From: Sporosarcina psychrophila
GTDB lineage: Bacteria > Bacillota > Bacilli > Bacillales_A > Planococcaceae
Assembly (NCBI RefSeq): GCF_001590685.1
Contig: NZ_CP014616.1
Location: 3,161,001 to 3,225,000, forward strand
Length of the DNA stretch: 64,000 bases
Reading direction: 5' to 3'
Within the stretch, counting starts at the first letter, position 1. Every line of letters begins with the position of its first letter. The notes under the pieces are model-generated. The model did not search any database. It was not told where the DNA came from and worked only from the letters and a program-made list of their open reading frames with translations. A program made the position numbers and the translations under genes. This document shows, one piece after another, positions 1-8,966 of this stretch.

Positions 1-1927
1 GTGCACTTGCTCCGAAAGTATCAATCGCGATGATCGCGCCTTCGTCACCAACATATTTATGCCACCCTAATGAAACACCCATTTCGATACCAAGACGTTT
101 TTTTACGTCTTTCGGCAATACGCTTTGTTTGTATGCATCGTCTTGTTTCTCAAACAGGTCCCACGAAGGCATTGAAACAACAGTAACATCGATTCCTTCA
201 GCTAATAGTTTCGCCTGTGAAGATACCGCTAAGCTAACTTCAGAACCGGTTGCAATTAAAATTGCGTCCGCTTGTTTTTTGCTTGCAGGGGATACGATGT
301 AAGCTCCTTTTTTGACGCCTTCCATCGCAAGTTCAGCTGACTTCGGAAGGACAGTCAAGTTTTGACGAGACAATACTAGTGCAGTTGGCGAGTTCTTCGA
401 CGACACTGCAATATTCCAAGCAGCTGCAGTTTCGTTAGCGTCAGCCGGACGAATAACTGACAATCCAGGCATCGCACGAAGCGCAGCAAGTTGTTCAACT
501 GGTTCATGTGTAGGACCGTCTTCACCAACAGCTACGCTGTCGTGTGTGAAGACGTATGTGACAGGTATACCCATCAGAGATGAAAGTCGGATAGCGGGAC
601 GTACGTAGTCACTGAACACGAAGAACGTCCCACCGAATACATGTAATCCGCCATGTAAAGTCATTCCGTTTAACGCCGTTCCCATTGCAAACTCACGAAC
701 ACCGAACCAAATATTACGGCCGGAATAATCAGTAGCAAGGAAATCTCCTGCTCCTTTAATTGTCGTCTTGTTAGACCCTGCAAGGTCCGCACTTCCACCA
801 AAGAACGAAGGAAGCTGTTTAGCAATCGCATTGATAGCGTCACCAGATGCAGAACGTGTCGCGTGAGATGAACCCGCTTCATACGTCGGCAAAGATTTTT
901 CAAAGCCTTCAGGTAGTTTACGCTCGATTGCATCTTTCAATTGCTTCGCAAGGTCCGCATGTGTCGTTTCGTATTTTTCAAAAAGTTCGTTCCATTCCTG
1001 TTCTTTTTGCACGCCCAATTTCTCGGCAGATTCTTGGAATGTTTCATAGACGCCTTCAGGTACATGGAAATCTTCTTCGAACGTCCATTTATAATATTCT
1101 TTTGTCAATTTCATTTCATCTTCACCAAGTGGCATACCATGCGCATCTGATTTTCCAGATCTGTTTGGTGACCCGTAACCGATGACCGTTTTAACTTCGA
1201 TCATTGTCGGACCTCCGACATTGCCTTTAGCTTCTTCGATAGCTGATGAAACGTGGCCAATGTCGTTACCGTCTTCAACACGGATGTAATTCCAACCATA
1301 TGATTCAAAGCGCTTACGAATATTTTCAGAGAAAGACATGTCAAGCTCGCCGTCTAGTGAAATATCATTGCTATCATATAGGACAATCAGTTTATTTAAC
1401 TGCAAGTGACCTGCAAGTGAAATTGCTTCAGCAGCAACGCCTTCCATGAGATCGCCATCACCGCATAGAGCATATGTGTAGTGGTCGACAACGTCAAAAC
1501 TTGGTTGATTGTACGTTGCAGCAAGGTGTTGTTCTGCCATTGCCATTCCGACTGCCATACCAATACCTTGTCCAAGTGGGCCAGTTGTTGCTTCGACACC
1601 GACTGTATGACCGTATTCGGGATGTCCCGGTGTTTTAGAGTTCCATTGTCTGAAGTTCTTGATTTCATCCATCGGAAGTCCATAACCACCAAGATGAAGA
1701 AGACTGTATAAAAGCATTGAGCCGTGTCCTGCGGAGAGAACGAAACGGTCACGGTTAAACCACTGTGGATTTGAAGGGTTGTGATGCATATGCTTCGTCC
1801 AAAGCGTATAGGCCATTGGAGCAGCCCCCATTGGTAAACCTGGGTGTCCAGAATTCGCTTTTTCGATTGCGTCAATAGAGAGCGTACGGATTGTGTTAAT
1901 GGCTAGCTGATCAATTTGTTTAGTCAT
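1..1927 (-). CDS. tkt: Transketolase (3' end cut by window edge)
   Basis: Thiamine-diphosphate enzyme of the non-oxidative pentose phosphate pathway; it moves two-carbon units between ketose and aldose phosphates in the cytosol. About 642 residues are in the window and the C-terminus is cut off. The substrate-binding SGHPG motif is near residues 26-30. The ThDP/metal motif GDGDLMEG is at 156-163. The central pyrimidine-binding region carries [11 protein letters not shown]. The ATG at 1925-1927 has a GGAAGGATG ribosome site just upstream. It follows ynzC by 74 bp in the same direction, the order known from B. subtilis. Identification is certain; only completeness is limited. Confidence 0.97.
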   Translation of the reverse strand, partial: MTKQIDQLAINTIRTLSIDAIEKANSGHPGLPMGAAPMAYTLWTKHMHHNPSNPQWFNRDRFVLSAGHGSMLLYSLLHLGGYGLPMDEIKNFRQWNSKTPGHPEYGHTVGVEATTGPLGQGIGMAVGMAMAEQHLAATYNQPSFDVVDHYTYALCGDGDLMEGVAAEAISLAGHLQLNKLIVLYDSNDISLDGELDMSFSENIRKRFESYGWNYIRVEDGNDIGHVSSAIEEAKGNVGGPTMIEVKTVIGYGSPNRSGKSDAHGMPLGEDEMKLTKEYYKWTFEEDFHVPEGVYETFQESAEKLGVQKEQEWNELFEKYETTHADLAKQLKDAIERKLPEGFEKSLPTYEAGSSHATRSASGDAINAIAKQLPSFFGGSADLAGSNKTTIKGAGDFLATDYSGRNIWFGVREFAMGTALNGMTLHGGLHVFGGTFFVFSDYVRPAIRLSSLMGIPVTYVFTHDSVAVGEDGPTHEPVEQLAALRAMPGLSVIRPADANETAAAWNIAVSSKNSPTALVLSRQNLTVLPKSAELAMEGVKKGAYIVSPASKKQADAILIATGSEVSLAVSSQAKLLAEGIDVTVVSMPSWDLFEKQDDAYKQSVLPKDVKKRLGIEMGVSLGWHKYVGDEGAIIAIDTFGASA

Positions 1928-2001
1928 TGTGTACATCCTTCCCGTCATATGTAATTATCTACATATCTTAGTTTAGACAATTCGTGCAGTTAATGCAAAG
2001 C

Positions 2002-2235
2002 TCAGTTTAGATATTTTCCGCCACGGGCGTCTTTCACCTTATCAGGTGTCACATCATTGCCTTCAGTATCAAGAACTTTGACATTCTCAATTGTATTGCG
2101 CATTGATGAACGAAATGTCTCTAGATATTCTTTTCGCAGTTGTGTCTGTTCTTTGGCTTCTTCGACCGACAGACCTGCCGTCTTCGATTTTTTTGATAGT
2201 TCATTAATTCGTTTCATTTTATCAGCTGATAGCAT
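2002..2235 (-). CDS. ynzC: DUF896 family small protein YnzC
   Basis: A 77-residue, highly charged, probably helical-hairpin protein of the DUF896 family. Its molecular role is not established; in B. subtilis the gene is the last member of the LexA-controlled yneA operon. A longer reading to 2364 exists, but the ATG at 2233-2235 is preceded by a strong GGAGGAAATAAT ribosome site and begins MLSADKMKRINEL, the usual family N-terminus, so I use it. It ends with the family-typical DARGGKYLN. It follows yneB after 64 bp and precedes tkt. Confidence 0.9.
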   Translation of the reverse strand: MLSADKMKRINELSKKSKTAGLSVEEAKEQTQLRKEYLETFRSSMRNTIENVKVLDTEGNDVTPDKVKDARGGKYLN

Positions 2236-2299
2236 ATTATTTCCTCCATTATAGTTTATGACTACAAACGTATACAAAAAGAGCAGAAAGTGCAATAAA

Positions 2300-3270
<971 letters not shown>

Positions 3271-3282
3271 TACTCCCCCTTA

Positions 3283-3309
3283 CGAATACTTGTTCGGAAT
3301 GCTTGTTCT
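3283..3309 (-). promoter_or_regulatory. LexA boxes downstream of the yneA promoter
   Basis: CGAATACTTGTTCG at 3283-3296 matches the Bacillus SOS box core CGAAC-N4-GTTCG at 9 of 10 defined positions. A degenerate copy, GGAATGCTTGTTCT (3296-3309, 7 of 10), abuts it. They lie at and just after the expected yneA start point, where bound LexA would block transcription. Confidence 0.8.
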
Positions 3310-3310
3310 C

Positions 3311-3339
3311 ATTATAGAAAAGGAAAATGAGTTTGTCAA
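3311..3339 (-). promoter_or_regulatory. Consensus sigma-A promoter of yneA-yneB-ynzC
   Basis: On the minus strand TTGACA (3334-3339) and TATAAT (3311-3316) are separated by exactly 17 bp: a perfect sigma-A consensus. Such a strong promoter needs tight repression, consistent with the LexA boxes around it. Confidence 0.88.
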
Positions 3340-3347
3340 CACTTATT

Positions 3348-3361
3348 CGAACCTGTGTTTG
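3348..3361 (+). promoter_or_regulatory. LexA box over the lexA -35
   Basis: CGAACCTGTGTTTG matches CGAAC-N4-GTTCG at 9 of 10 positions. It overlaps the -35 hexamer of the lexA promoter (3359-3364), as expected for autorepression. Confidence 0.82.
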
Positions 3362-3387
3362 CCATTTATACAAGAGACTGATATAAT
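3359..3387 (+). promoter_or_regulatory. Sigma-A promoter of lexA
   Basis: TTGCCA (3359-3364) and TATAAT (3382-3387) with 17 bp spacing, about 85 bp upstream of the lexA ATG. Confidence 0.82.
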
Positions 3388-3471
3388 GAATCTATCGAAA
3401 AGACTAGATTGTCGGGAATTTATTTTACGACTTTCGGAAATTAGCAGAATATAAGGTGAGAGGTGAATAGG

Positions 3472-4092
3472 ATGCAAAAAATTTCAAAAAGGCAGGAAGA
3501 TATTTTGTCTTTCATTAAATCTGAAGTGAAGAAAAAAGGTTATCCACCATCCGTGAGAGAAATTGGCGAGGCTGTCGGTTTGGCATCAAGTTCGACTGTT
3601 CACGGGCATTTAGCGCGATTGGAAAGCAAAGGTTTCATTAGAAGAGACCCGACAAAACCGAGAGCAATTGAAGTACTCGATCCAGAAGGCTTAGAAACGT
3701 TGAAACCCGGCGTTCTTCACGTACCTCTTGTCGGTAAAGTTACGGCTGGTCTTCCAATTACAGCTATTGAAAATATCGAAGAGTACTTCCCACTACCTGA
3801 ATCTTTTGGTACATCGGAAGACAATCTGTTCATGCTTGAAATAGTTGGTAACAGTATGATTGAGGCCGGAATTTTGAATGGCGACTATGTTGTCGTTAAA
3901 CAACAACAGACAGCAAATAACGGCGAGATTGTCGTGGCAATGACCGAATACGATGAAGCTACAGTGAAACGTTTCTTTAAAGAAAAAGATTATTTCCGTC
4001 TGCAACCTGAGAATGCTTCAATGGATCCAATCATCCTTGATAACGTATCAATTTTAGGTAAGGTAGTTGGCGTTTATCGTATGATTCATTAA
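3472..4092 (+). CDS. lexA: SOS repressor LexA
   Basis: A 206-residue repressor with an N-terminal winged helix and a C-terminal self-cleavage domain. The visible cleavage bond is Ala92-Gly93 (VTAGLP), with catalytic Ser128 (GNSM) and Lys166 (ATVKRF). RecA filaments trigger autocleavage and so derepress SOS genes. A GTG nine bases earlier is possible, but the ATG at 3472 follows AGAGGTG at good spacing and [12 protein letters not shown] aligns with known LexA starts. It is one of only two plus-strand genes here, divergent from yneA across a shared operator region, and followed by a strong terminator. Confidence 0.97.
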   Translation: MQKISKRQEDILSFIKSEVKKKGYPPSVREIGEAVGLASSSTVHGHLARLESKGFIRRDPTKPRAIEVLDPEGLETLKPGVLHVPLVGKVTAGLPITAIENIEEYFPLPESFGTSEDNLFMLEIVGNSMIEAGILNGDYVVVKQQQTANNGEIVVAMTEYDEATVKRFFKEKDYFRLQPENASMDPIILDNVSILGKVVGVYRMIH

Positions 4093-4104
4093 TTCTAAGT
4101 ATGC

Positions 4105-4146
4105 AAAAGGGCTGTTTCCTTCGATTGAAGGAAACAGCCCTTTTTA
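4105..4146 (+). terminator. Rho-independent terminator of lexA
   Basis: An inverted repeat of about 16 bp (4105-4122 with 4127-4144), loop GATT, followed by a T-rich tail. Confidence 0.9.
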
Positions 4147-4163
4147 TTTGTAGCGTTGAGGTG

Positions 4164-4354
4164 ACAGTTTTCAGCTTTGCCGTGACAGTTCACCGTCTTG
4201 CCCTCACAGTTCCGCCGATTGCCATGACAGTTCGGCGTTGCCATTACAGTTTTCCGCTTTGCCCTCACAGTTTCACTGATTGCCGTGACAGTTCGGCGTT
4301 GCCATTACAGTTTTCCGCTTTGCCCTCACAGTTTCGCTGATTGCCGTGTCAGTT
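4164..4354. repeat. Degenerate tandem array, about 20 bp unit with 61 bp super-period
   Basis: Ten units share an ACAGTT core (TCAGTT in the last). The cores start at 4164, 4185, 4206, 4227, 4246, 4267, 4288, 4307, 4328 and 4349, so spacing runs 21, 21, 21, 19, 21, 21, 19, 21, 21. Each unit ends in TTGCC before the next core. The last eight units form a 61 bp higher-order repeat (21+21+19). The array fills the space between the lexA terminator and the ynbB stop. A 79-codon open frame through it is an accident of the repeat. Confidence 0.9.
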
Positions 4355-4362
4355 CGTTTAAT

Positions 4363-5625
4363 TTAATTCCCGATTAAGTTTTCCTTAACTAGTTTACCGA
4401 TTGAAGATAGCACGGCTACTTTTACATGCTCGTACGTCAAGCCACCTTGGACATACGCCGTATAGGGCGGTCTGATGGGGCCGTCTGCCGTCAGTTCGAT
4501 GCTGGAGCCTTGGATGAATGTCCCTGCCGCCATGATGACATCGTCGGTGTAGCCGGGCATATACGAAGGCTCAGGGGCGTAGTGCGCATTGATAGGCGAG
4601 TTTTCTTGAATTGACCGACAGAACGCAATCATTTGATCGGCATTTTCAAAGGATACCGACTGAATTAGATCGGTTCTTTTTTCTGTGTAATGCGGCGATG
4701 TGTTGAGTCCGAAACTTTCTAGAAGTGCTGCGGTGAAAAGCGCTCCTTTTACGGCTTGACTGACAACATGTGGCGCTAGGAAAAATCCTTGGTACATTTC
4801 CCGCAGCGTATCCAGCGATGCCCCGGCTTCTGCCCCTAGACCTGGTGAAGTCATCCGGTATGCACACTTTTCAACGAGGTCTGCACGCCCAGCGATATAA
4901 CCACCCGTTCTTGCGAGACCTCCACCTGGATTTTTGATCAGTGAACCTGCCATTAAGTCAACACCGACTTGAATCGGCTCTTGTTCCTCGACAAATTCGC
5001 CATAACAGTTGTCGACAAACACAACGAGGTCAGGATTGATGGCCTTCACTTTACGAACCATTTCACCAATTTCATCCACCATGAAAGATGGACGGTCTGA
5101 ATAGCCTTTTGACCGCTGGATACCAATCATTTTCGTCTTACTGTGAATGTTTTTAGCGACTTCTTCAAAATCGACTGTACCAGCTTCATTCAAATCGATA
5201 TGTTTATAGGTGATGCCATAATCATGCAGTGAACCCGTGTCTTTCCCTTTTCCAGAAACAATGGAGTCCAATGTATCATAAGGTTTCCCTGTAATATAAA
5301 GGAGCTCATCACCTGGTCGCAGGATTCCGAAAAGACTGATTGAAATAGCATGTGTGCCAGATATAATTTGATTGCGTACTAGGCAATCTTCTGCTCCAAA
5401 AACGTCAGCGTATACTTGTTCCAATACATCTCGGCCCGCGTCATCATAGCCGTAACCTGTTGAACCAGTCAGGTGAAAATCGCTCACCGTATTTTTACGG
5501 AACGCAGCGAGTACTTTCCGTTGATTGTAAAAGGCAGTTTTTTCGATACCTTTGAAAAATGGTGCAAGTTTCTCTTCGATCGCTTCCGCATTCTCAAATA
5601 AAAGGTCGTCTTGTTCTGTAAACAT
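4363..5625 (-). CDS. ynbB: PLP-dependent YnbB / methionine gamma-lyase-like protein
   Basis: A 420-residue fold-type I PLP enzyme of the family called 'aluminium resistance' or methionine gamma-lyase family. The likely Schiff-base lysine is Lys231 (SLIKNPGG), with the cofactor-binding aspartate in VFVDNCYGE (Asp205) and a glycine-rich GSTGYGYDD near 54-62. The physiological substrate is not established; trans-sulphuration-type chemistry on a sulphur amino acid is a family-based guess. It has its own candidate promoter and faces lexA convergently. In B. subtilis ynbB lies close to the miaA-hfq region, as here. Confidence 0.85.
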   Translation of the reverse strand: MFTEQDDLLFENAEAIEEKLAPFFKGIEKTAFYNQRKVLAAFRKNTVSDFHLTGSTGYGYDDAGRDVLEQVYADVFGAEDCLVRNQIISGTHAISISLFGILRPGDELLYITGKPYDTLDSIVSGKGKDTGSLHDYGITYKHIDLNEAGTVDFEEVAKNIHSKTKMIGIQRSKGYSDRPSFMVDEIGEMVRKVKAINPDLVVFVDNCYGEFVEEQEPIQVGVDLMAGSLIKNPGGGLARTGGYIAGRADLVEKCAYRMTSPGLGAEAGASLDTLREMYQGFFLAPHVVSQAVKGALFTAALLESFGLNTSPHYTEKRTDLIQSVSFENADQMIAFCRSIQENSPINAHYAPEPSYMPGYTDDVIMAAGTFIQGSSIELTADGPIRPPYTAYVQGGLTYEHVKVAVLSSIGKLVKENLIGN

Positions 5626-5663
5626 AATTGGTATTCCTCATTTCATTAAATAGTCACTTCATT

Positions 5664-5691
5664 ATCTTATCAGTCTGTCCGTAGAGGTCAA
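5664..5691 (-). promoter_or_regulatory. Candidate ynbB promoter
   Basis: Minus strand TTGACC (5686-5691), 16 bp, TAAGAT (5664-5669), ending about 38 bp before the ynbB ATG. Confidence 0.55.
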
Positions 5692-5711
5692 CGTTTACAA
5701 GGTTTTCGTCA

Positions 5712-5739
5712 TTGATTATTAATTGTTATCTGTTAGAAT
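5712..5739 (+). promoter_or_regulatory. Candidate promoter of the TRIC-type gene
   Basis: TTGATT (5712-5717), 16 bp, TAGAAT (5734-5739), upstream of the GTG at 5771. Confidence 0.5.
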
Positions 5740-5770
5740 TCTTAAGGGTATATTGAATGGAGGAAATGAA

Positions 5771-6370
5771 GTGGCTTGGGATGTTTTTAGTTTTATCGGT
5801 ACGGCAGCATTCGCTATCTCGGGCGCAATTGTTGCGATGGAAGAGGAATATGATATTTTTGGCGTTTATATATTGGGTATGGTCACTGCTTTTGGCGGTG
5901 GTGCCGTTCGTAATGTTTTAATAGGTGTGCCTGTCTCTGTATTATGGGATCAGCAATTCTTATTTTTTGTGGCAAGTATTTTGATAACCATTATTTTCTT
6001 TTTCTCTAGGTATCTTCTTTCCCATTGGAATAGATGGGGTAATTACTTTGATGCAATCGGATTGGCTGCATTCGCCATTCAAGGCGCCATGCTTGCCATA
6101 TCACTGAACATGTCAATTTATGCAGTTATGGTTGCAGCAGTTCTAACGGGAGCAGGTGGTGGTGTCATCCGTGACTTGCTCGCAGGAAGGAAGCCACTCG
6201 TCTTCAAACGGGACATCTACGCAGTGTGGGCTGCACTCGCCGGTCTTATAGTCGGCCTCGGGCTATTTAAGAGTGATCTGGCACTTTATGCGTTACTTGT
6301 GATGACAGCCGGTCTACGTATTTTCTCGCTTGTTTTCCAATGGAAATTGCCAAATGGAAAAATTCATTAA
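5771..6370 (+). CDS. TRIC/UPF0126-type seven-helix membrane protein
   Basis: A 199-residue polytopic protein of the bacterial TRIC (trimeric intracellular cation channel-like, formerly UPF0126) family, predicted to form a K+-permeable channel in the cytoplasmic membrane. Two internal repeats are visible, each with a glycine-rich kinked motif: FGGGAVRNVL in the first half and GAGGGVIRDLLAG in the second. I start at the GTG at 5771 because GGAGG lies 7 bp upstream and the protein then opens directly into its first helix; an upstream ATG at 5723 would add 16 residues without a ribosome site. It stands alone on the plus strand, convergent with hfq. The function in this organism is inferred from family only. 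Confidence 0.85.
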   Translation: MAWDVFSFIGTAAFAISGAIVAMEEEYDIFGVYILGMVTAFGGGAVRNVLIGVPVSVLWDQQFLFFVASILITIIFFFSRYLLSHWNRWGNYFDAIGLAAFAIQGAMLAISLNMSIYAVMVAAVLTGAGGGVIRDLLAGRKPLVFKRDIYAVWAALAGLIVGLGLFKSDLALYALLVMTAGLRIFSLVFQWKLPNGKIH

Positions 6371-6416
6371 AACCAAAAGCGGAACGGGGATTTTACTCCC
6401 TGTTCCGCTTTTGGTT
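6371..6416. terminator. Terminator, probably bidirectional in origin
   Basis: A near-perfect inverted repeat with arms 6372-6390 and about 6397-6416, immediately after the plus-strand TRIC stop. T-rich tracts lie on both sides. It was probably shared with convergent hfq before repeat element A separated them. Confidence 0.8.
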
Positions 6417-6419
6417 ACG

Positions 6420-6598
6420 TCTAGACTTCAGCGCCTAGAGGCTCGGTCATAAGTCGGTCCAACTATGCGGCAAAGAACGCCGCTTCGTCGGCACGTCTTA
6501 TGTCTGCCGCGGGCCCACAGGATGTGGGTCATGTAGCTGTTGCCACAGGAAGTGGCGCACTTAAGCTACATTCATTTGTTACAGGCGCTTTCGCTTTT
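6420..6598 (+). repeat. Interspersed GC-rich repeat, copy A (modules a-b-c-d-e)
   Basis: About 180 bp. It opens with CTAGACTTCAGCGCC and the CTCGGTCATAAG motif (module a). Then come ATGCGGCAAAGAACGCCGC (b), TCTTATGTCTGCCGCGG (c), GGATGTG...GCTGTTGCC...GTGGCGCACTTAAGCT (d) and GGCGCTTTCGCTTTT (e). Related copies are at 16530, 43810, 49046 and 59370. It contains no gene and lies between two convergent genes. Confidence 0.85.
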
Positions 6599-6600
6599 GG

Positions 6601-6828
6601 TTATTCCGTTTCGTCTTTTAAAATTACCGGTTTCGTTGGGACATATGTGGAGATCGCATGTTTATAAATTAGTTGTTGCTTGCCGTCCGACTCAAGCAAG
6701 ACGGTATAATTGTCATACGATTTAATAAGTCCTTTCAATTGAAATCCATTCAGTAAGAATACCGTTACAAATGTATTATTCTTTCGTAACGAGTTTAAAA
6801 ACGTTTCTTGCATGTTAACCTGTTTCAT
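6601..6828 (-). CDS. hfq: RNA chaperone Hfq
   Basis: A 75-residue Sm-like hexameric RNA-binding protein. Sm1 ([15 protein letters not shown]) and Sm2 (YKHAIS) are clear; the C-terminal tail is short, as in other Bacillales. It lies 45 bp downstream of miaA in the same orientation, the widespread miaA-hfq pair. The start [10 protein letters not shown] corresponds to family N-termini. Its TAA stop is part of a 12 bp sequence repeated on the other side of repeat A. Confidence 0.96.
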   Translation of the reverse strand: MKQVNMQETFLNSLRKNNTFVTVFLLNGFQLKGLIKSYDNYTVLLESDGKQQLIYKHAISTYVPTKPVILKDETE

Positions 6829-6873
6829 ACGCCGAATCCTCCAGTTGTCATAGCTATATTTCTAGTGCTCCAC

Positions 6874-7821
6874 TTACTTTATTCGACCCAGATTATCGAA
6901 ACCCTTCAAGATTGCCAAAATTCTATTTACAATTTCAGTAGTTCCCAATTCTGCATCGAACCAGCTGATGTCCAGTTTGTTGCGGAAATAGGTCATTTGC
7001 CGTTTTGCGTAGTTACGCGTATTTTTTTTAATTAATTCAACAGCGTCGTCTAGTAACAACTTCTCTTCGATATATTGATGAAGTTCTTTATAGCCAATCG
7101 CTTGTACAGATTGTACGCCACGAATTTCTTCATCCCATAATCGTTTCGCTTCCTCTAGAAGACCTTTCTCCATCATTATGTCGACACGGAGACCAATCCG
7201 TTCATAGAGCACATCCCGGTCCATTTCAAGACCAACAATGAGATGGTCATAAAGAGATGCGTGTCCTGCGTCGTCTTCATGATCTTCCTTTGTTTTACCT
7301 GTAACTTCAATGATTTCAAGCGCTCGAACAAGCCGGCGATGATTATTCGGGTGAATTTTTTCAGCACTCACCGGGTCAAGCTCAACCAGTTTTTCATACA
7401 GATATGCGGCCCCTTTTTCAGCAAGTTCGTGCTCCAAGCGTTTCCTTACTTCTAGATCCGCCGCTTCTTCTGTAAAACGGAAATCGAACAGTACGGATTG
7501 AATGTATAATCCGGTACCCCCTACGATGATTGGAGTTTTTCCACGGCCCTGTATATCTTTTATCCACTTTCGTACATCCGTTTGGTACTCTGCAACAGAA
7601 AAAGGTTCATTCGGTTCTTTTACATCGAATAAATGATGCGGGATGCCATTCATCTCTTCTTCTGTGATTTTGGCTGTCCCGATATCAAGCCCTTTGTATA
7701 CTTGCATCGCATCACCATTAATGACTTCCCCGCCAATTATTTTGGCAAGTTCAATACTTAACGACGTCTTTCCAGATGCTGTTGGTCCGACGATTGCGAT
7801 TACTTCAGGATATTTGCTCAT
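6874..7821 (-). CDS. miaA: tRNA dimethylallyltransferase MiaA
   Basis: A 315-residue enzyme that puts a dimethylallyl group on N6 of A37 in tRNAs reading UNN codons; its product is the substrate of MiaB, also in this window. The P-loop GPTASGKT is at residues 12-19. An open frame continues upstream to 7920, but the ATG at 7819-7821 gives the normal protein length, starting [12 protein letters not shown]. This start lies inside the 3' end of the upstream hydrolase gene (17 bp overlap), so translation is likely coupled. Confidence 0.95.
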   Translation of the reverse strand: MSKYPEVIAIVGPTASGKTSLSIELAKIIGGEVINGDAMQVYKGLDIGTAKITEEEMNGIPHHLFDVKEPNEPFSVAEYQTDVRKWIKDIQGRGKTPIIVGGTGLYIQSVLFDFRFTEEAADLEVRKRLEHELAEKGAAYLYEKLVELDPVSAEKIHPNNHRRLVRALEIIEVTGKTKEDHEDDAGHASLYDHLIVGLEMDRDVLYERIGLRVDIMMEKGLLEEAKRLWDEEIRGVQSVQAIGYKELHQYIEEKLLLDDAVELIKKNTRNYAKRQMTYFRNKLDISWFDAELGTTEIVNRILAILKGFDNLGRIK

Positions 7822-8731
7822 TTTTTTCAATCCAGTCATAAACGGTTTTGAATACGTGTTGACGGTTCTTTTCATGGAGCATTTCATGCCTGCCACCTTC
7901 GAACAAAAGTACCGTAACATCTTCTAGGCCCGCCTTATTGTATTGCTTTGCTACACTCCAAACCCCTTTTCCACTGTCACCTACCGGATCTTCACTCCCT
8001 GAAAAAAGGATAATAGGAAGTTTTTTAGGGATTTTATTTATTTCATCTATGTCATGGATTTCTCCAAGTCCTTTGAATAAATCCGCAAAAAAACGTGTGG
8101 TTGGGACTACTCCACAAGCGGGGTCAATCAAATATTTCTCAACAGCTTCAGTATCGGTAGAAAGCCAGTCAAATGGCGTTTTCGGTTGATGAACCGACTT
8201 ATTGAAACCACCAAAAACGAGTTTGTTTAGGAAATTATCTGGCTGATCAAAACCGTTTTTCTTGCCGTGCAGATAAGCAACTGCCTGCCCTGCGAAGCGG
8301 CTTGCACCAGGGTCTCCGCCTGTCCCTGAAAATATTGCCAGATCAACTTCACTGCCATGGAGTTGGACATATCTCCGTGCGACGAACGATCCCATACTAT
8401 GACCGAACAGAACGAAACGCGGGGATGGATACTGCTCCCGAAGTTTCGAAATGACTTCGAAAGCATCCTGAACAACGTGGTCAAATCCGTCCTCATCGGC
8501 AAAATGCCCTTTTATTCCGTTCATTTTAGCCGTCTTGCCATGTCCCCGGTGGTCGTGACCAGATACGATATATCCTTTCTCCACGAGATAGTATGCAAAT
8601 TCTACATATCTGCCAATATGTTCGGACATGCCGTGAAGAAGATGGATATGTCCAATCGGATTACCTTCTGGTTTCATCACGATGGCATGAATTAAAAAAC
8701 CATCTGACATTTCAAGTGTCGCTTCTCTCAT
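7805..8731 (-). CDS. Serine alpha/beta hydrolase, lysophospholipase / monoacylglycerol lipase-like
   Basis: A 308-residue alpha/beta hydrolase of the serine aminopeptidase S33 (Hydrolase_4) type. The catalytic triad is visible: Ser112 in GHSMGS, Asp248 in SEDPVGD and His282 in GGRHEML, with an HGMSEH oxyanion-type loop near 33-38. It has no signal peptide. Family members cleave lysophospholipids or monoacylglycerols; the substrate here is unknown. It sits between mutL and miaA and overlaps miaA by 17 bp. An AAGGA-like ribosome site lies rather far (about 13 bp) from the ATG. Confidence 0.82.
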   Translation of the reverse strand: MREATLEMSDGFLIHAIVMKPEGNPIGHIHLLHGMSEHIGRYVEFAYYLVEKGYIVSGHDHRGHGKTAKMNGIKGHFADEDGFDHVVQDAFEVISKLREQYPSPRFVLFGHSMGSFVARRYVQLHGSEVDLAIFSGTGGDPGASRFAGQAVAYLHGKKNGFDQPDNFLNKLVFGGFNKSVHQPKTPFDWLSTDTEAVEKYLIDPACGVVPTTRFFADLFKGLGEIHDIDEINKIPKKLPIILFSGSEDPVGDSGKGVWSVAKQYNKAGLEDVTVLLFEGGRHEMLHEKNRQHVFKTVYDWIEKNEQIS

Positions 8732-8966
8732 TGGAATGCACCGTCCTTCGCTTTTGTCTCGATCAATATGAACATTTTGATAGGGAATATCGCGTTCCAG
8801 TCACGTTTCTGCAACATTTAGTACTGCAAATTACCTCTGTAGACCGGTTAGAGGTCTCTGACGCTAAGTTTCGAATCCTTGGGCTAGCGACTCAAACAAT
8901 CCACGTGTACATGCATTCAGCACGATTACACAGGTAGTACGAATATATACTTCCTCAATCTGCTTT
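8732..8966. other. Intergenic region with nested inverted repeats, no gene
   Basis: The 235 bp between mutL and the hydrolase gene contain ACCTCT...AGAGGT (8833-8856) and a GCTA...TAGC pairing downstream. No T-run terminator and no credible open frame with a ribosome site were found. It may be a decayed repeat element. Confidence 0.4.

Noticed and set aside
1396..1875. A 159-codon open frame antiparallel-shifted within the transketolase gene
   Set aside because: A shadow of tkt in another frame; the tkt frame carries all family motifs.
4101..4340. A 79-codon open frame after lexA with repeated Thr/Val patterns
   Set aside because: It starts inside the lexA terminator and is the translation of a noncoding tandem array whose 19 and 21 bp units shift frame.
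8833..8895. tRNA-like fragment: a TTTCGAATCC T-loop-like string next to a GACC...GGTC stem
   Set aside because: The putative T-stem does not pair correctly, and there is no acceptor stem, D-arm or CCA; at most a decayed repeat.
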